A DNA stretch of 64,000 nt from Paramoeba atlantica (lineage: Eukaryota > Discosea), in contig CDRNVI010000030.1 of the NCBI GenBank assembly GCA_977017575.1, positions 62,001-126,000 of the forward strand, written 5' to 3'. Shown one piece after another: positions 29,662-40,039 of this stretch. The notes under the pieces were generated by a model that searched no databases, was not told the origin of the DNA, and saw only the letters and a program-made list of their open reading frames with translations. The position numbers and the translations under genes are program-made. The stretch's first letter is position 1, and every line of letters starts with the position of its first letter.

Positions 29662-30594
29662 TTACTTTCTGTAATGTGGGTATTTTCTGTAAGATACGCT
29701 CCCTCGATGTGGTGCGCTCCCTCGAACTCGGGAAGATAAACTCGGTATCCGATGATAAAAAGGCGGACTTTGTTCAAATATTCCTTTAGGGAGCATTTTA
29801 TTAACTCCACGGATCTTGGTCTGGGAGTAACGTATGGCTTGGTGTCTTTCATAAAAAAAGTGTTCATCAAGCTTACCGCAAAGGTTTTCATTTTGCTGAA
29901 GACCCAAAACTTCGAGGTTGAGAGGAATTTTGTTGAAAGACACTGGGCCCTCAAATTGATTGGCCGACAAATCAAGCCTCTTCAACATGTTCGGCAAACA
30001 TGAGAAGTCGACTTGCCCGGAAAGTTGGTTATAAGAAACGTCCAAGGAAACCAGATGAGGCGGTAGATGAGTAAAGTCCACACAGCCTTTAAACTCATTA
30101 CTCGCAAGAACAAGTTGCACTAATGTCCGCGGCAGGTTGGTTAGGTTTACTTCCCCACTGAATGTATTTGAGTACACACAGAAGTCCGTAAGACCTGGAG
30201 GCAATAAATCGAGCGGTACCGTTCCGCTGAGCTCATGCGTTCGAACACCAAACTGCTGTACGGTACGGGGCAAATACGCCCACTCCAAGGACCCGCGAAG
30301 GGACCCGGACGGACCGCGATCGTCGAGCGAGAACTCCCTCAAGCGCGTGATGTCCCAATTGATCGTCGTGACACGTGAGTCCGCATCACAGTACACCCCT
30401 TTCCATTTATACGCGGGTGTGGAGACCTTCCAGGAGGAACACGCATTTTTGACATTCGCAATAAATCGTACCAATTCATACTCCGGGGGTAATTCCGATC
30501 CACGTACTTTACCGAGAGGAGAAACGTGAAGTTTTGCCATCTCTTCGGATAAGTGCTGCGGGTCGGCAAAATAAATTTGTGAAAGTCTAAACAT
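29662..30594 (-). CDS. LRR family protein F
   Basis: 310 codons. The cap reads GSELPPEYELVRFIANVKNA and SSWKVSTPAYKWKGVYCDAD; the first cap Cys is replaced by Tyr, so the usual disulfide cannot form. About seven repeats follow (SGEVNLTNLPRTLVQLVLAS, CVDFTHLPPHLVSLDVSYNQ). The C-terminal extension of about 45 residues is basic and Ser/Tyr/Arg-rich, unlike its paralogues, and may be new coding sequence gained by loss of an earlier stop. An alternative start is the ATG at codon 19. Confidence 0.82.
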   Translation of the reverse strand: MFRLSQIYFADPQHLSEEMAKLHVSPLGKVRGSELPPEYELVRFIANVKNACSSWKVSTPAYKWKGVYCDADSRVTTINWDITRLREFSLDDRGPSGSLRGSLEWAYLPRTVQQFGVRTHELSGTVPLDLLPPGLTDFCVYSNTFSGEVNLTNLPRTLVQLVLASNEFKGCVDFTHLPPHLVSLDVSYNQLSGQVDFSCLPNMLKRLDLSANQFEGPVSFNKIPLNLEVLGLQQNENLCGKLDEHFFYERHQAIRYSQTKIRGVNKMLPKGIFEQSPPFYHRIPSLSSRVRGSAPHRGSVSYRKYPHYRK

Positions 30595-31084
30595 GGTGAA
30601 TCGATTACAAAGCGTGAAAGGAATTCTTTACCGACTCACTGAAGGGTAAATGAGATGTCACGGGGTTAAATGATTTTGTTGAACTTGACTAATTTTGTAA
30701 AATAATAGCGCATTCGAGATCTCTGGCAGAGTGCTATGCCCTCAGGAGGTTCTAAGCCTCAGAGTCGTTTTTCTCCATTAGGCAGGCTGAACGGCGAACC
30801 CACGAAGAGATGGCGGAAATGGAGTTTCCCCCCCCGCCTTCACCACCTAGGGGGTACCGGGCCCGAAGACCCTCAACTTCTTGACTAGCCTAGTGAACAA
30901 AAAATCTAGTCTAGGCTTGCCAGGACATACACGTCCGACTAAAATGCTGTCTGAGTCATTTTATTAGTCCTCGGAGCGGCCATACAGAAAGGCAATGCCC
31001 AGACAGCGCAGACCTTTGAGAGGATAACAAAGGCTAATCAATTCTTTTGACCATTGTCGCTCTCCATGATAGCTCATACACTCC
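30595..31084. other. Spacer with a Tc1-end fragment
   Basis: 30680-30740 (TAATTTTGTAAAATAATAGC, GCATTCGAGATCTCTGGCAG) matches the Tc1 family terminus at 63478-63530. The remainder is unique, GC-richer sequence without a recognised gene. Confidence 0.45.
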
Positions 31085-31250
31085 CACACACACACGCTGG
31101 TGTTGATGTGCTACATGGCGCAAGAGAACGTTCAATCCATGCAATGAATTCTGAAAGGTCGAACTCTTGTGGCAAGGTTCATATCCTTGCGGAAAATGAC
31201 CCCTCGAACTATTCTAGAAGGTAATTCTGGAAGGTCCTCGAGCGAAAAGA
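31085..31250 (-). pseudogene. LRR family cap fragment
   Basis: The minus strand reads LPQEFDLSEFIAWIERSLAP then CSTSTPACVW, the family cap with LPQE and STPAC retained. There is no ATG in frame and no repeats after it. Surrounding sequence is unrelated. This is the shortest member recognised. Confidence 0.6.
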
Positions 31251-31532
31251 TGGGCTGGGCGCCACAATAGAAGGGGGGACATCAATAGGAAGGGGAAATG
31301 TATAGAGTACCTCCTATATTTGTTCTATATATTCTCCCAAATTTGTACTATAGATTGAACATGTACACTACCTTGCAGTGTATACTTTCTACACTACCTA
31401 GCACTCCCTTACTTCATACAGTGTATACTTTCACGGTTTACAAAATTACAACACATTATGAAATAAATGTCAATCGTAACATTGCAGTTTGTTGAACACA
31501 TCCCGTAATATAGAATAACCTTCAACGAAGCT
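31251..31532. other. Short spacer downstream of the VHS-GAT gene
   Basis: AT-rich sequence (TTTGTTCTATATATTCTCCC region) that should contain the 3' end signals of the VHS-GAT gene. No gene supported. Confidence 0.4.
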
Positions 31533-32774
31533 TTAATCTAGTTTCGGAAGCGGTCGGGACTCTTCCTCTTTCGGCGAGGGCCCTTTAGTTTTGAAAAGGG
31601 CCTCCCACGAAACAGACACGGGCGTGGAGCTGATTTGCGTTGCCGAAACCTCTTTTGAGATCGAACTGGGCTGTGGTTTTTTACCCGAGCTTTGCACAAA
31701 ACTTTGGTATTCTTCCAACATTCGATTCTGTTCCACAGAAAGTGTCCGAAATAATTGACGTTCCTCCTGAGTTGTTTGGTCAACAAGTGAAGAAGCGGAC
31801 AACAGATTCATTAGTTTTGCGTAATCTTCAGAAACTCCCTTTTGTGCATCCTTGACTTCCTCAAGATAATCTGCACTATTTTCTGATTTTCCATCCTCGA
31901 AAGTCGAAACGTGTTTTTTCAGCAGCGTTGCGAATTCACTCAAATGCTGCAACATTTCGTCTAGATTCGCTGCGGATAGCACACTTGGAGAGCCTAGAGA
32001 CGTCCCTGTTCTCAAACCCCCATTTGTATGCAAAGGCGAATCCGAGCTTGAATGGAGCAGTGACATATGCTCTTCCTGATCGACAAACGACACGCCAGAG
32101 TCAAGCGGATTCCGATTTTCGTTTTCTCGATACGGATTATTTTCGTATCTTTCATCGGAACGCGGTGTTCTGGAATTCGTGAATTCGTTATTCCCTCGCC
32201 GGTGCTCTCTACCCTCAAAATCCCCTTGTGCTGCATTTCTCATGGCCGTAAAAACAGCATGCAGGTACGGAAATCGACCCAACCCACTTTCCTGCAGCGC
32301 GACGCAATACACAATCACATCCCGTGCTTCTTTTTGAATTTCCCGTAAAAGCACAGCGCGGGTCTCTCCCCCCAAAGCTGTCCTTTCCCCAGGACTTGTT
32401 AAAATCCGCTCATTTTCCATTCGCCCCTCCCCGCTACCATTCCGCTGGAGGCTGTTGGGTGCACCAAACGCCAGATGCACCAACCACTGCTGCAATTCCC
32501 GTTTACTCGACAAAACGGAGTGAACGGTTTGATTTCCGTTTTTGACAACCCCCGATAAGGCGACAAGGGCGAGATAACGCGTCTCGAGGCTCTCACTTTT
32601 GAGTTTTTGTTTCATCGAGGAAAGGATCGACTTTGCGTTTTGAATGCCCCCATTGGCTTGGCTGGAGAGATAGAGATTTAAGCGTAGGTCGGGTTCGGTT
32701 CGCGAGGGGGCGGTGGCACTCGACACAATATCATGGTAGGGGCGATCGAACAGGTTTTGGAGCGCACGAAACAT
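31533..32774 (-). CDS. VHS-GAT domain vesicle-sorting adaptor (TOM1/GGA-like)
   Basis: The start is taken at ATG 32774 (MFRALQNLFDRPYHDIVSSA), because an ATG 69 bp upstream adds only a hydrophobic, non-homologous leader. Residues about 1-110 form a VHS domain: helices around DLRLNLYLSSQ, and LETRYLALVALSGVVKNGNQ, the conserved L.LL...VKNCG block. After a Ser/Asn-rich linker, about 260-360 forms a helical GAT-like region (LDEMLQHLSEFATLLKKHV). Such proteins bind ubiquitinated cargo on endosomes and the trans-Golgi. A C-terminal ear or clathrin box is not evident. Single exon. Confidence 0.72.
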   Translation of the reverse strand: MFRALQNLFDRPYHDIVSSATAPSRTEPDLRLNLYLSSQANGGIQNAKSILSSMKQKLKSESLETRYLALVALSGVVKNGNQTVHSVLSSKRELQQWLVHLAFGAPNSLQRNGSGEGRMENERILTSPGERTALGGETRAVLLREIQKEARDVIVYCVALQESGLGRFPYLHAVFTAMRNAAQGDFEGREHRRGNNEFTNSRTPRSDERYENNPYRENENRNPLDSGVSFVDQEEHMSLLHSSSDSPLHTNGGLRTGTSLGSPSVLSAANLDEMLQHLSEFATLLKKHVSTFEDGKSENSADYLEEVKDAQKGVSEDYAKLMNLLSASSLVDQTTQEERQLFRTLSVEQNRMLEEYQSFVQSSGKKPQPSSISKEVSATQISSTPVSVSWEALFKTKGPSPKEEESRPLPKLD

Positions 32775-33581
32775 TTGGGGTAAGGAAAAAAGGAGGAAAG
32801 GGGTAATCCTATAAGAAAAGAGATCATGGAGATAGGAAACCAAAAAAGAGAAAATAATACGTGTGAGCGCCGCTTGTTGGCCTCGGCCATCCTCAGGGTA
32901 TTAGAAGGCTCTGCGGCCTCCTTCTCCATGTAGGACGGGGCCAGTGGGTTCACGACGGTGACATCCAGCAATGCCAGTGCAGCAATGCCCCCCTCCACTG
33001 CGGGGGGCATCGAAAGAGTGTATAAATTTTCATTTCTTTCATCCGAATTTTGAGATTTCGTTTCCAAGTGTACGTGCATGCCGTTAAATTCATGTAAAGT
33101 TTCAAAGGTACATTGTATTCGGCGAAATCATTTGAAGTCGTTGAGGTCATCCCACTTTGGCGTAATACGTAGGAGGGAAATACGAATGTACAGAGATTTA
33201 ACAAATGTATAAAGATGATTCAATAAAATTCTTTTAGCTAACAAGGTATTTTGTTGCATGAAAAGAGCAAGCTATGCTCAGATATTTGAATGCTTAGGAA
33301 TCATTACCATTAGTGACCATTAGAAACCAATTACCAGGCAGGAATCGCTGATGGATCGCGAGTGGAGTCCTCTGACTAAAATATATGTGGAGGTGAATCA
33401 AATGATAGAGAAATTATGAGATTTCATACATATTTGTATCAACAAAAAATGAAAATAAGTTCACAATGTGGCAATCATGCGAGTATTTGGTTCGCGTGTT
33501 TGTACCCCATGGATCGATTTACGAGCATGTTCAGTGGACCTCTAAGATGACATTGTTTCTACTGTTTCCACAACTGCATGA
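32775..33581. other. Spacer between VHS-GAT and LRR gene G
   Basis: Holds the VHS-GAT 5' flank and, from about 33270, the start of the block duplicated at 47245 (GCTCAGATATTTGAATG). No further gene is supported on either strand. Confidence 0.5.
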
Positions 33582-34385
33582 CTACTTAGCTTTAATTCTG
33601 CGCCAGCACCCTTCCGAGAATGTTTCCCACTCTTCAGATATTGATATTTTCCACACGTTGCGTTCTCCCTCCTCCGCAGATGTGAGCAAACTTATGCTCT
33701 TTAAACTCTTAGGGAGATTTGAAAGATCCGCCGTTCCGTTAAATTGATTACGGCCAAGATCTATTTCTACAATGCTTTCTCGTAGCTGAGTAAAGTCTAC
33801 GGTCCCTGAGAGCTCATTACCGTACAGTAGAAGTGTGTGCAATGAAGACGGAAGTGCACTTAGCTCAATTTCCCCACTGAAGTGGTTGAAATTCAACCAC
33901 AAGCGTTCCAAAGAAGGAGGTAGCTGCGTCAAATTAAGCGTCCCATTTAAATCATTACACCTGAGGCAAAGCTCTCGTAGGTTCTGTGGCAGGGCTTCCA
34001 GGCACAGTGGCCCGGAAAGGGCATTCACAGAACCCGATAACTCCAAAAGAGGCGAGGAGAGGGACGAGGTATCGATGCCTCCCCCAATCCTATTATAGGA
34101 GAATCCCATCTCTTCCACTTTCGCAGGGAAATATCTCCATTGGAGATTTCCTTTCAAAGGAGCTTTTACGACACCATGCGAGAAAGAGTCGTCATAACTC
34201 CAAAACATTCTAATCAAATTCGCTTCCGCTTTACAAGTCACCCCTGCCCACTCACAGCCCGGGATCGAGTCCTTCCACATCTCGTGCGGATTCTCGATAC
34301 TCGAAATAAACCGAGCGAGTTGTATTTCCAGGGGGAAGATTTGCTGGGATACTCTTCCCGTTCGTTGTGGGTTGGTATCACTCAT
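33582..34385 (-). CDS. LRR family protein G
   Basis: The ATG at 34385 is preferred (MSDTNPQRTGRV) because the near-identical paralogue H starts there; a further 17 codons upstream are possible. Cap: PLEIQLARFISSIENPHEMW and PGCEWAGVTCKAEA. Seven or so repeats, for example LTQLPPSLERLWLNFNHFSG and LSALPSSLHTLLLYGNELSG. The C-terminal sequence (AEEGERNVWKISISEEWETF) has no repeats. About 90 percent identical to protein H in the repeats; the cap of H has lost a Cys. Intronless. Confidence 0.87.
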   Translation of the reverse strand: MSDTNPQRTGRVSQQIFPLEIQLARFISSIENPHEMWKDSIPGCEWAGVTCKAEANLIRMFWSYDDSFSHGVVKAPLKGNLQWRYFPAKVEEMGFSYNRIGGGIDTSSLSSPLLELSGSVNALSGPLCLEALPQNLRELCLRCNDLNGTLNLTQLPPSLERLWLNFNHFSGEIELSALPSSLHTLLLYGNELSGTVDFTQLRESIVEIDLGRNQFNGTADLSNLPKSLKSISLLTSAEEGERNVWKISISEEWETFSEGCWRRIKAK

Positions 34386-36407
34386 GAACAGAAAATTAGG
34401 TAGAAAATTAAATACTCTAAATTTATTTTTTTTCAATTCTTTTTGAAAATATCTTTTTGGAAAAAGGATTTTCTTGATAATTTACATCCGCTTTTTAGTT
34501 TAGATCATTTACATCCACTTTTTAGCTTTATTTATGTCTTATGCTTTTACTTTTGTTTTTATGGACTGCTCTTTGTCAAGCACTTTTGTATGTTTGACGA
34601 TAGTGATGTCAATTTTGCAAACATCGTCGGAGTACCTTGCTGTCTGTCTAGCGAACCGCTCTTTCGGAACCGATGCGCCATAACTTAGCTGCGAAGAGAA
34701 ACCTAGAAGGAAGCGATGCTTCAAAAAGCTCGAAGACAGCTCGAAGTACCACCCTAAAATTCTGGAGTTCCACTTTTCTCTTCAGAACGCCTATCTAACT
34801 TGTTGCTAACGAGGTGGAAAGCATCGGCAAATTGGCGTATTTACGACGAGTTACACCTAATAAACTAAAAACAAGAAACGGAGAAAAACAAGAAACGAAG
34901 AAGAACAAGGAACGAAGAAAAACAAGAAACGAAGAAAAACAAGAAACGAAGAAGAACAAGGATCAAGAAAGTCGTCTCTGATGCAAATATGTATTTTTAA
35001 AAAAATATTTTTTTGGGGTATATTTTGACTGCAGTCGACCCAAAATTAGAAAACTATTTTGGTCGAGTAAATTGGATTACTTTTGTTTATTATAAAGGAG
35101 ATTTCAGTAAAACAGTATCTGCTCAAATCTCAAAAACTCAAAATGGTTTTTCTAAAACATAGAACTCTGCGAGAGCTCTCGAATGCGCTATCATTTTCCA
35201 AAAATTGGAAGGGTTTTGCAATTTTTAGATCCCCCGCAGCATCTGATTTACCCCCCATACAGGGGACCTCCCGAAGGGAAGTCAACACGTTTCAATTTGA
35301 CCCTCCGTCCCTTGGGTTATCGGCGATTTACACGAGGGGAGGGGGGCGTCGAACGTCCCGTTGTGGTGGAGCGTGTGTGCGTCGCCCGATCACTCCCTGT
35401 ATGTGATACTTCATCGTTTTTCAGAATTTCGAAAAAAGAAATCGGAAAAAGTTGACATATTTTCAAGGGGGGAGGGCTAGAGGTGTGATACAAGCCTGTC
35501 ACTAGAAAGTAGGAGGAAAGATCTCAGGGGCTGCGGGTCATGGACCGTGCTGGGACCGCGATTCGACTTCGAGGGACCGCAAAGTACTCGTTTTTTGATT
35601 TGGTGTGGAGTACAATTCGAATCAAAAAGGATTTGTATTTCGTGTACCGGTACAATGGTATGTAATACACATTGTAAATTGTATGTAATACTCATATTCT
35701 AGGCCTTAATGTAACAAGGCCGTTTATGTTTAAGCTTAATGTACATGTACTCAATGTACACGTAGTTAATGTACATTGTACATGTAAGACGGTTTTTGCA
35801 TATCTCTGGTTTGTTGTTTTGCATTCCGTTTCTTTTAATCTTGACAATGAGAGGAACTGAAAGCAATGATGATCTGAAATCCAGAATTGCGAACCCCTCG
35901 GAAGTTGAAAGTGAAAAGGCAATTGTGGGGCTGCGGATGCGGCCCAAAACGAGTTCAAGTGATCAAGCGAGATCACGCGAGATCTCTCGGGAGCGGATTT
36001 GGCTCGGGAGTGTAGTTGGACAATGTTAAAACGCAACCACGTGCCATTGATTGCGCCATTCTTGGGTAGCCTTCCGCGACAGAGTTTAGGAACTTTAACA
36101 TCTCGGGGCCAGGGATGCCGTAGGTGGTACCAAGGAGGGGGAAAAGTCTACAGTACTATGGAACATAATACGTAGTACATAATAATATGTAATGCTAGAA
36201 GTTGGTAGCGTAAGTGACTTTCCAAGGAGAACAAAAAAGGGGAAAAAATCCAATTTACCCAGTGGGTCCCACTACATGAACTTTCTTCAGCCTCACTTTT
36301 GTGCATATTAAAGGGCATATTAAAGGGGGGGATACAGGGGGTGCATATTAAAGTGGGGGTCAAAGTATACAAGTAGAATGGCAGACTGTGATTCTAAACG
36401 TGGCGCT
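34386..36407. other. Two-kilobase spacer with short repeats
   Basis: No supported gene. It contains a tandem AACAAGAAACGAAGAA array (34868-34970) and a Tc1 terminal fragment (35160-35235, CTCTGCGAGAGCTCTCGAAT). A reiterated AATGTACATGTACTC/AATGTACACG microsatellite lies at about 35735-35790. The remainder is unique sequence with small chance frames on both strands. Confidence 0.5.
34868..34970. repeat. Tandem 16-nt repeat
   Basis: About six imperfect units of AACAAGAAACGAAGAA. Purely low complexity; not a CRISPR-like spacing because the units abut. Confidence 0.7.
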
Positions 36408-37316
36408 TTATGGGCTCGCGTGACGAATGGCAGTGTCCTGTATGGTAATGGAATCTTTCAATTGACCTGGAAGAACAGATTCATCAAGCACGCCACAAAG
36501 ATCGTGATTTCGGTCTATTCGAAGCGTTCGCAAAGATTTCGGAAGACTTCCAAAAGTAACGCATCCAGCCATATTATTCGAACGGATATCTAGATATTCT
36601 AATAAAGGAGGCAAGTGTTCCAAGTCAAGCGTTCCTGTAAATTTGTTCTCGAAGACATCTAGAGCTTGCATGCTTTGTGGCAAGTGACCTAAGTCAAGTG
36701 CGCCAATAAAATTATTCGTCCTTAAATCGAGCACCTGCATTTTTTCCGGCAAATGTGCCAAGTCAACAGGATCTGAAAAATTATTGTCACTAAGAAGTAA
36801 CATCATGAGTCCTGCTGGCAAACGCGTTAGATCCACACCCCCTTCGAACTGATTCCTATTCACACGAAGACTCTCCAAGGTGTCAGGCAATCGCGTCAAG
36901 GACAACTCCCCGATAAATTTATTCTGCGATAGATCCAGAAAGGAAAGTCGAGGTGGTAAACGATCCAGACTCACCGTTCCGGTAAGCAAGTTCGAGTTCA
37001 CATCACAGCTACGTAGCGTGGGAGGGAGCCACTGCCAATGTAGTGTACCAGTCAGGCCCCATGAAGAAGACTTGGAGGGGCCCATCCAAATCCACTGGAT
37101 CGATGTCACCTGCTGATGTTCATCGCAGAACACCCCTACCCAGGTGCATACGGAGATTGGAGATTGCACGCGCTTGAAGAAGGAACCCTTTTTTTTCGTA
37201 ATACGCCAGGACTTATGCTTTTCGGTGAGATTGGAGACAAAATGCTGCAGCATTTCTTCTTGAGGGAGCAACAGCGTGGTGACTTTACCCAGACGAACGT
37301 CCGAGCCATCATCCAT
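36408..37316 (-). CDS. LRR family protein I
   Basis: 302 codons. Starts MDDGSDVRLGKVTTLLLPQE, matching the D/E subfamily leader. Variant cap: EMLQHFVSNLTEKHKSW and SVCTWVGVFCDEHQQV with two Cys. About eight regular repeats follow (LTRLPDTLESLRVNRNQFEG, DLAHLPEKMQVLDLRTNNFI). This is one of the best-preserved members, with no stops or shifts. The subfamily leader is short and lacks the NLS-like cluster of proteins A and B. Confidence 0.87.
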   Translation of the reverse strand: MDDGSDVRLGKVTTLLLPQEEMLQHFVSNLTEKHKSWRITKKKGSFFKRVQSPISVCTWVGVFCDEHQQVTSIQWIWMGPSKSSSWGLTGTLHWQWLPPTLRSCDVNSNLLTGTVSLDRLPPRLSFLDLSQNKFIGELSLTRLPDTLESLRVNRNQFEGGVDLTRLPAGLMMLLLSDNNFSDPVDLAHLPEKMQVLDLRTNNFIGALDLGHLPQSMQALDVFENKFTGTLDLEHLPPLLEYLDIRSNNMAGCVTFGSLPKSLRTLRIDRNHDLCGVLDESVLPGQLKDSITIQDTAIRHASP

Positions 37317-37525
37317 TGTAAATATGCAGGTGAACCCGTGGGTCCTAAAACTACTTGTATACTTTGGGATTAGAGTTAAAAGCAGTTCTAAGGACTCCTA
37401 CACGTATAAGGATTATCCCGTCCCACTATTTAGTGTTTAGTAGAATAGGGCAAAATGAAACTCTAAGTAGGGGAGAGGAAAGATCAATGAAAAATACGTG
37501 ATGCATACACTAGTGTCCCCCCCTC

Positions 37526-38032
37526 GTGGTTGAATCGTACCACAGTTTTCGAGATGATTACTCACAGAGTAAAACAACGGGCCCCAGCAAAGTTTACTTA
37601 CGATCCGCCTCAGCCGTCGCTAAGTATTTGGGACACCCTCTGCGTGACTTCGACAAGATGCACTTGTCGAACACTCTTCGACGAATATGGGCCTCATACA
37701 CCGGCTCTTCGCCAGAAAAGAGAAAGCAAGACAGAGAAAACCTGATGGCCCATGTGCATCAGTGCCTGGGACCTTTGAGTGCTGGTGTGAAAATCCATCA
37801 ACAGTATATCCATCGCTGCGCTGAAATTGCGGAACCAGAGGACATACCCCCTGATGAGTATTTAAGTCGTCTAAAGGAGTTGGGGGTTATAAAAAGGGAT
37901 GGAGATGTTCGGCTGACGCACGTGAGCCGTCCTGAACGGGAAGAAAAGTCGAAACGAGAAAAGATGGGTTGTGCTTCCATGGAAGTTCGCTCTGTCATTC
38001 AAGTATACTCCCCTTGTCAGAATAAAATATAA
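37526..38032 (+). CDS. Accessory protein of DDE_4 element, copy 2
   Basis: 168 codons. Aligns with the C-terminal two thirds of the protein at 1318-2193: SKVYLRSASAVAKYL (AYVRAA..SVGQYL there), RRIWASYTGSSPEKR (NMWASYKADASAGKK there), YLSRLKELGVIKRDGDVRLT and HVSRPEREEK. The zinc-ribbon part is missing upstream. The frame is clean, unlike copy 1, although sequence before the ATG may have been lost. Function unknown; DNA binding is inferred. Confidence 0.55.
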   Translation: MVESYHSFRDDYSQSKTTGPSKVYLRSASAVAKYLGHPLRDFDKMHLSNTLRRIWASYTGSSPEKRKQDRENLMAHVHQCLGPLSAGVKIHQQYIHRCAEIAEPEDIPPDEYLSRLKELGVIKRDGDVRLTHVSRPEREEKSKREKMGCASMEVRSVIQVYSPCQNKI

Positions 38033-38106
38033 ATCGATTTTTCGTTGTGACAAAAGCTACCCCAAAGAAACGGTGCCATTTATAAATTTCAAAAAAAAAA
38101 TCCTGA

Positions 38107-38508
38107 ATGCCGTCTGGTAGGCCGTTGTTTGCGAAACGAAAGAGTTCAATGACTCATTATGTTTCACAGGGTGGAAGGCCTTCCGATCGTGAGATTGAGC
38201 GGCGCGAGGAAGGGTGGAAAGAATTTGTGAGTAATGGCGGCGAATCTCACATAATGGCTCTTTCGAACATTGTAAGCGAATACATAGAAGAAGCGTCGAA
38301 CTTGTTCTTCGAAGCCCAGAACTTTTTTTTCATGTCTTTGGAGGAAAAATTCCGTTCTGTGGCATGTGATGAAGAGTTCTTGAGTTGGATCCAGCTCCAA
38401 CCAAGACTTTTTTCTGTTCTATTTTCCGTCAGCGATGGAGTTCCGGTATTCAAGATTCCGAGCGAGCGAAAACTCATCTTCTCTCTGACGGACAATTGCA
38501 TTCATTGA
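38107..38508 (+). CDS. Second frame of that element, cut by the IS30-like insertion
   Basis: 133 codons beginning MPSGRPLFAKRKSSM, placed after the accessory protein as the transposase is in copy 1. It shows no convincing DDE_4 similarity. The interior is helical and acidic (NIVSEYIEEASNLFFEAQNF). The IS30-like coding sequence overlaps its end on the other strand, so it is probably truncated. Not recognised. Confidence 0.3.
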   Translation: MPSGRPLFAKRKSSMTHYVSQGGRPSDREIERREEGWKEFVSNGGESHIMALSNIVSEYIEEASNLFFEAQNFFFMSLEEKFRSVACDEEFLSWIQLQPRLFSVLFSVSDGVPVFKIPSERKLIFSLTDNCIH

Positions 38509-39323
38509 GATGACAAGTATAAATTGGTGGAGGACGGATCGACCGCCCCGGAAAAAGACAACCAATGCAACGTAGATGCTGGTTCGCGTTTCATTCACCC
38601 GCTCATGTTTCGAAAATTCTGTACCGTTGTCATACGTAATGGTACAAACTATATACTTCTTTAAGCCCTTTATAATTTGATTTGCAATTTCTTCCGCATG
38701 CTTTGATCGTAGCACACGTAGCACAACGAACCGACTCTTTCTCTCACACAAAGTCAGAATGCACCCTTCCAGGGTGAGTTTTTTCCTTCCACTAGGTCCG
38801 CTTCCCAATCCCCATCCCGACGCCTCTTGTTAACTATCTGAGGGCGAAGTCGGATGGGGACTCTGTTTGGAATCGTTGGGCGACCTCAATTGAAGCGACG
38901 CCTATAAGCACGCTTGCCACGAATCCGAAGGGATTTGTAGAGCTTCCCGCTGTCGTCTTTGTCGCGTGCCACATGGCGATAAATAGTGGTCACGGACGGT
39001 GAAGCCTGTGAGCCAACAACTAAGGTGTTGGACACCTGTTCGGGGCTGTAAAGTTGTCCTAAGCGCTTCTTAATGTGGCGCTCCACAGGCCCACGGATAA
39101 GCCGGGGACGCACAGCCTTGCTTACCAGGCGACGCTTTGACACTCTGTGTGCGCGGTTGGCTTCGTAGCGCCGACCCCGTTTCTTGTTACGGGCCAGCTC
39201 ACGGCTAACGGTGCTATGGAATTTTCCGATGGCCGTGCCAATCTCACGCCGTGTCGCGCCTGCCTCGAACATCTTTTAAATGGTGACTCTGTCCCTTTGC
39301 CCGAGCCTCTGATATTTTGACAT
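38419..39323 (-). pseudogene. IS30-family-like transposase
   Basis: Starts at ATG 39323 (MSKYQRLGQRDRVTI), then a TAA, then KMFEAGATRREIGTAIGKFH. This is the IS30 N-terminal HTH (IxxLxxxGxSxxxIAxxLGRSxSTISREL), followed by STVSRELARNKKRG. LYSPEQVSNTL and TTIYRHVARDK are the IS30 spacer motifs. The catalytic half then shows LTLCERKSRFVVLRVL and TITYDNGTEFSKHERV (the TxDNGxEF box). The final E motif is decayed. Two or more frame changes exist. IS30 is a prokaryotic family, so its presence here is unusual. Confidence 0.75.
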
Positions 39324-39415
39324 GAGGAATAAAGAAAAGAACAATTAGAGTATACAGTATAGATATTGGGATTATAGTAGAATAGAACTAGCAACGAATT
39401 TCCGAAAATAGACTT

Positions 39416-39492
39416 TTGGTGCACTGGATATGATAATCTAAAAAACATTGGTGCACTGGATATGATAATTTGGTGCACTGGATATGACAATC
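39416..39492. repeat. Three copies of a 23-nt unit at the IS30-like 5' side
   Basis: The unit TTGGTGCACTGGATATGATA, continued by ATC/ATT, is found at 39416-39438, 39448-39470 and 39470-39492. It lies about 100 bp upstream of the transposase ATG. Possibly subterminal binding sites of the element. Confidence 0.7.
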
Positions 39493-39587
39493 CACCAACA
39501 CTTAAGCCTAGATGTTAAGTTGCAGATTTGTGATGCCGTAGACTGGTTATTTTCGAGTTATCCGCAATATCGAATAATGAAAAATGG

Positions 39588-39986
39588 GTGGAATTGAACG
39601 AAGTTTGCACTTTTTTTCAAAAAAAAAAAATAGAACCGATCATTCTTGTTATTATTTTTTGTTTCTTTTGCTTGCAAAAGATATAGTTTAGAATCTTTGC
39701 TAGTATCTTTGACCTCTTTACGTTCTCAGGTACGGGTAAAATCATGGTCAATCACTTTGATGGCGGATTTTGTTGTGGGTGTCTTGAAATGAACGTGTAT
39801 GTCACACGTCTTCCGTTTAGTGAGGTTATGTGAGGTTAATCCCGCTGGTACGAGTTTTGTTGGATGTGGCATTGTTTTGCGCGGAAATCGTCTTGTCTGC
39901 ATCATTTTGATTTTCTTTGGAATTCGCTGATATTTAGTCACTTTTAAATTTTTTTTGCAAAGTGTGCAAACTTCGTTCAATCTGAC
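39588..39986. mobile_element. MITE derived from the Merlin element
   Basis: The left end GAATTGAACGAAGTTTGCAC and the right end GTGCAAACTTCGTTCAAT are inverted. The internal left part (TTAGAATCTTTGCTAGTATC ... TCAATCACTTTGATGGCGGA) matches the 5' end of the Merlin element at 58661-58900, including the beginning of its protein. It is an internal-deletion derivative with no intact gene. Confidence 0.75.
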
Positions 39987-40039
39987 CGAAAAATGATAAG
40001 AATGTTCCCAATTTCTTGCCGATAGAGAAAGAATTAAAG

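Noticed and set aside
34868-34970. CRISPR-like array
   Set aside because: Units abut without spacers and the DNA is clearly eukaryotic, so a simple tandem repeat is the better explanation.
38107-38508. Homologue of the DDE_4 transposase N terminus
   Set aside because: Position suggests it, but residue by residue I could not match it to 2405-3289 or 56600-56821.
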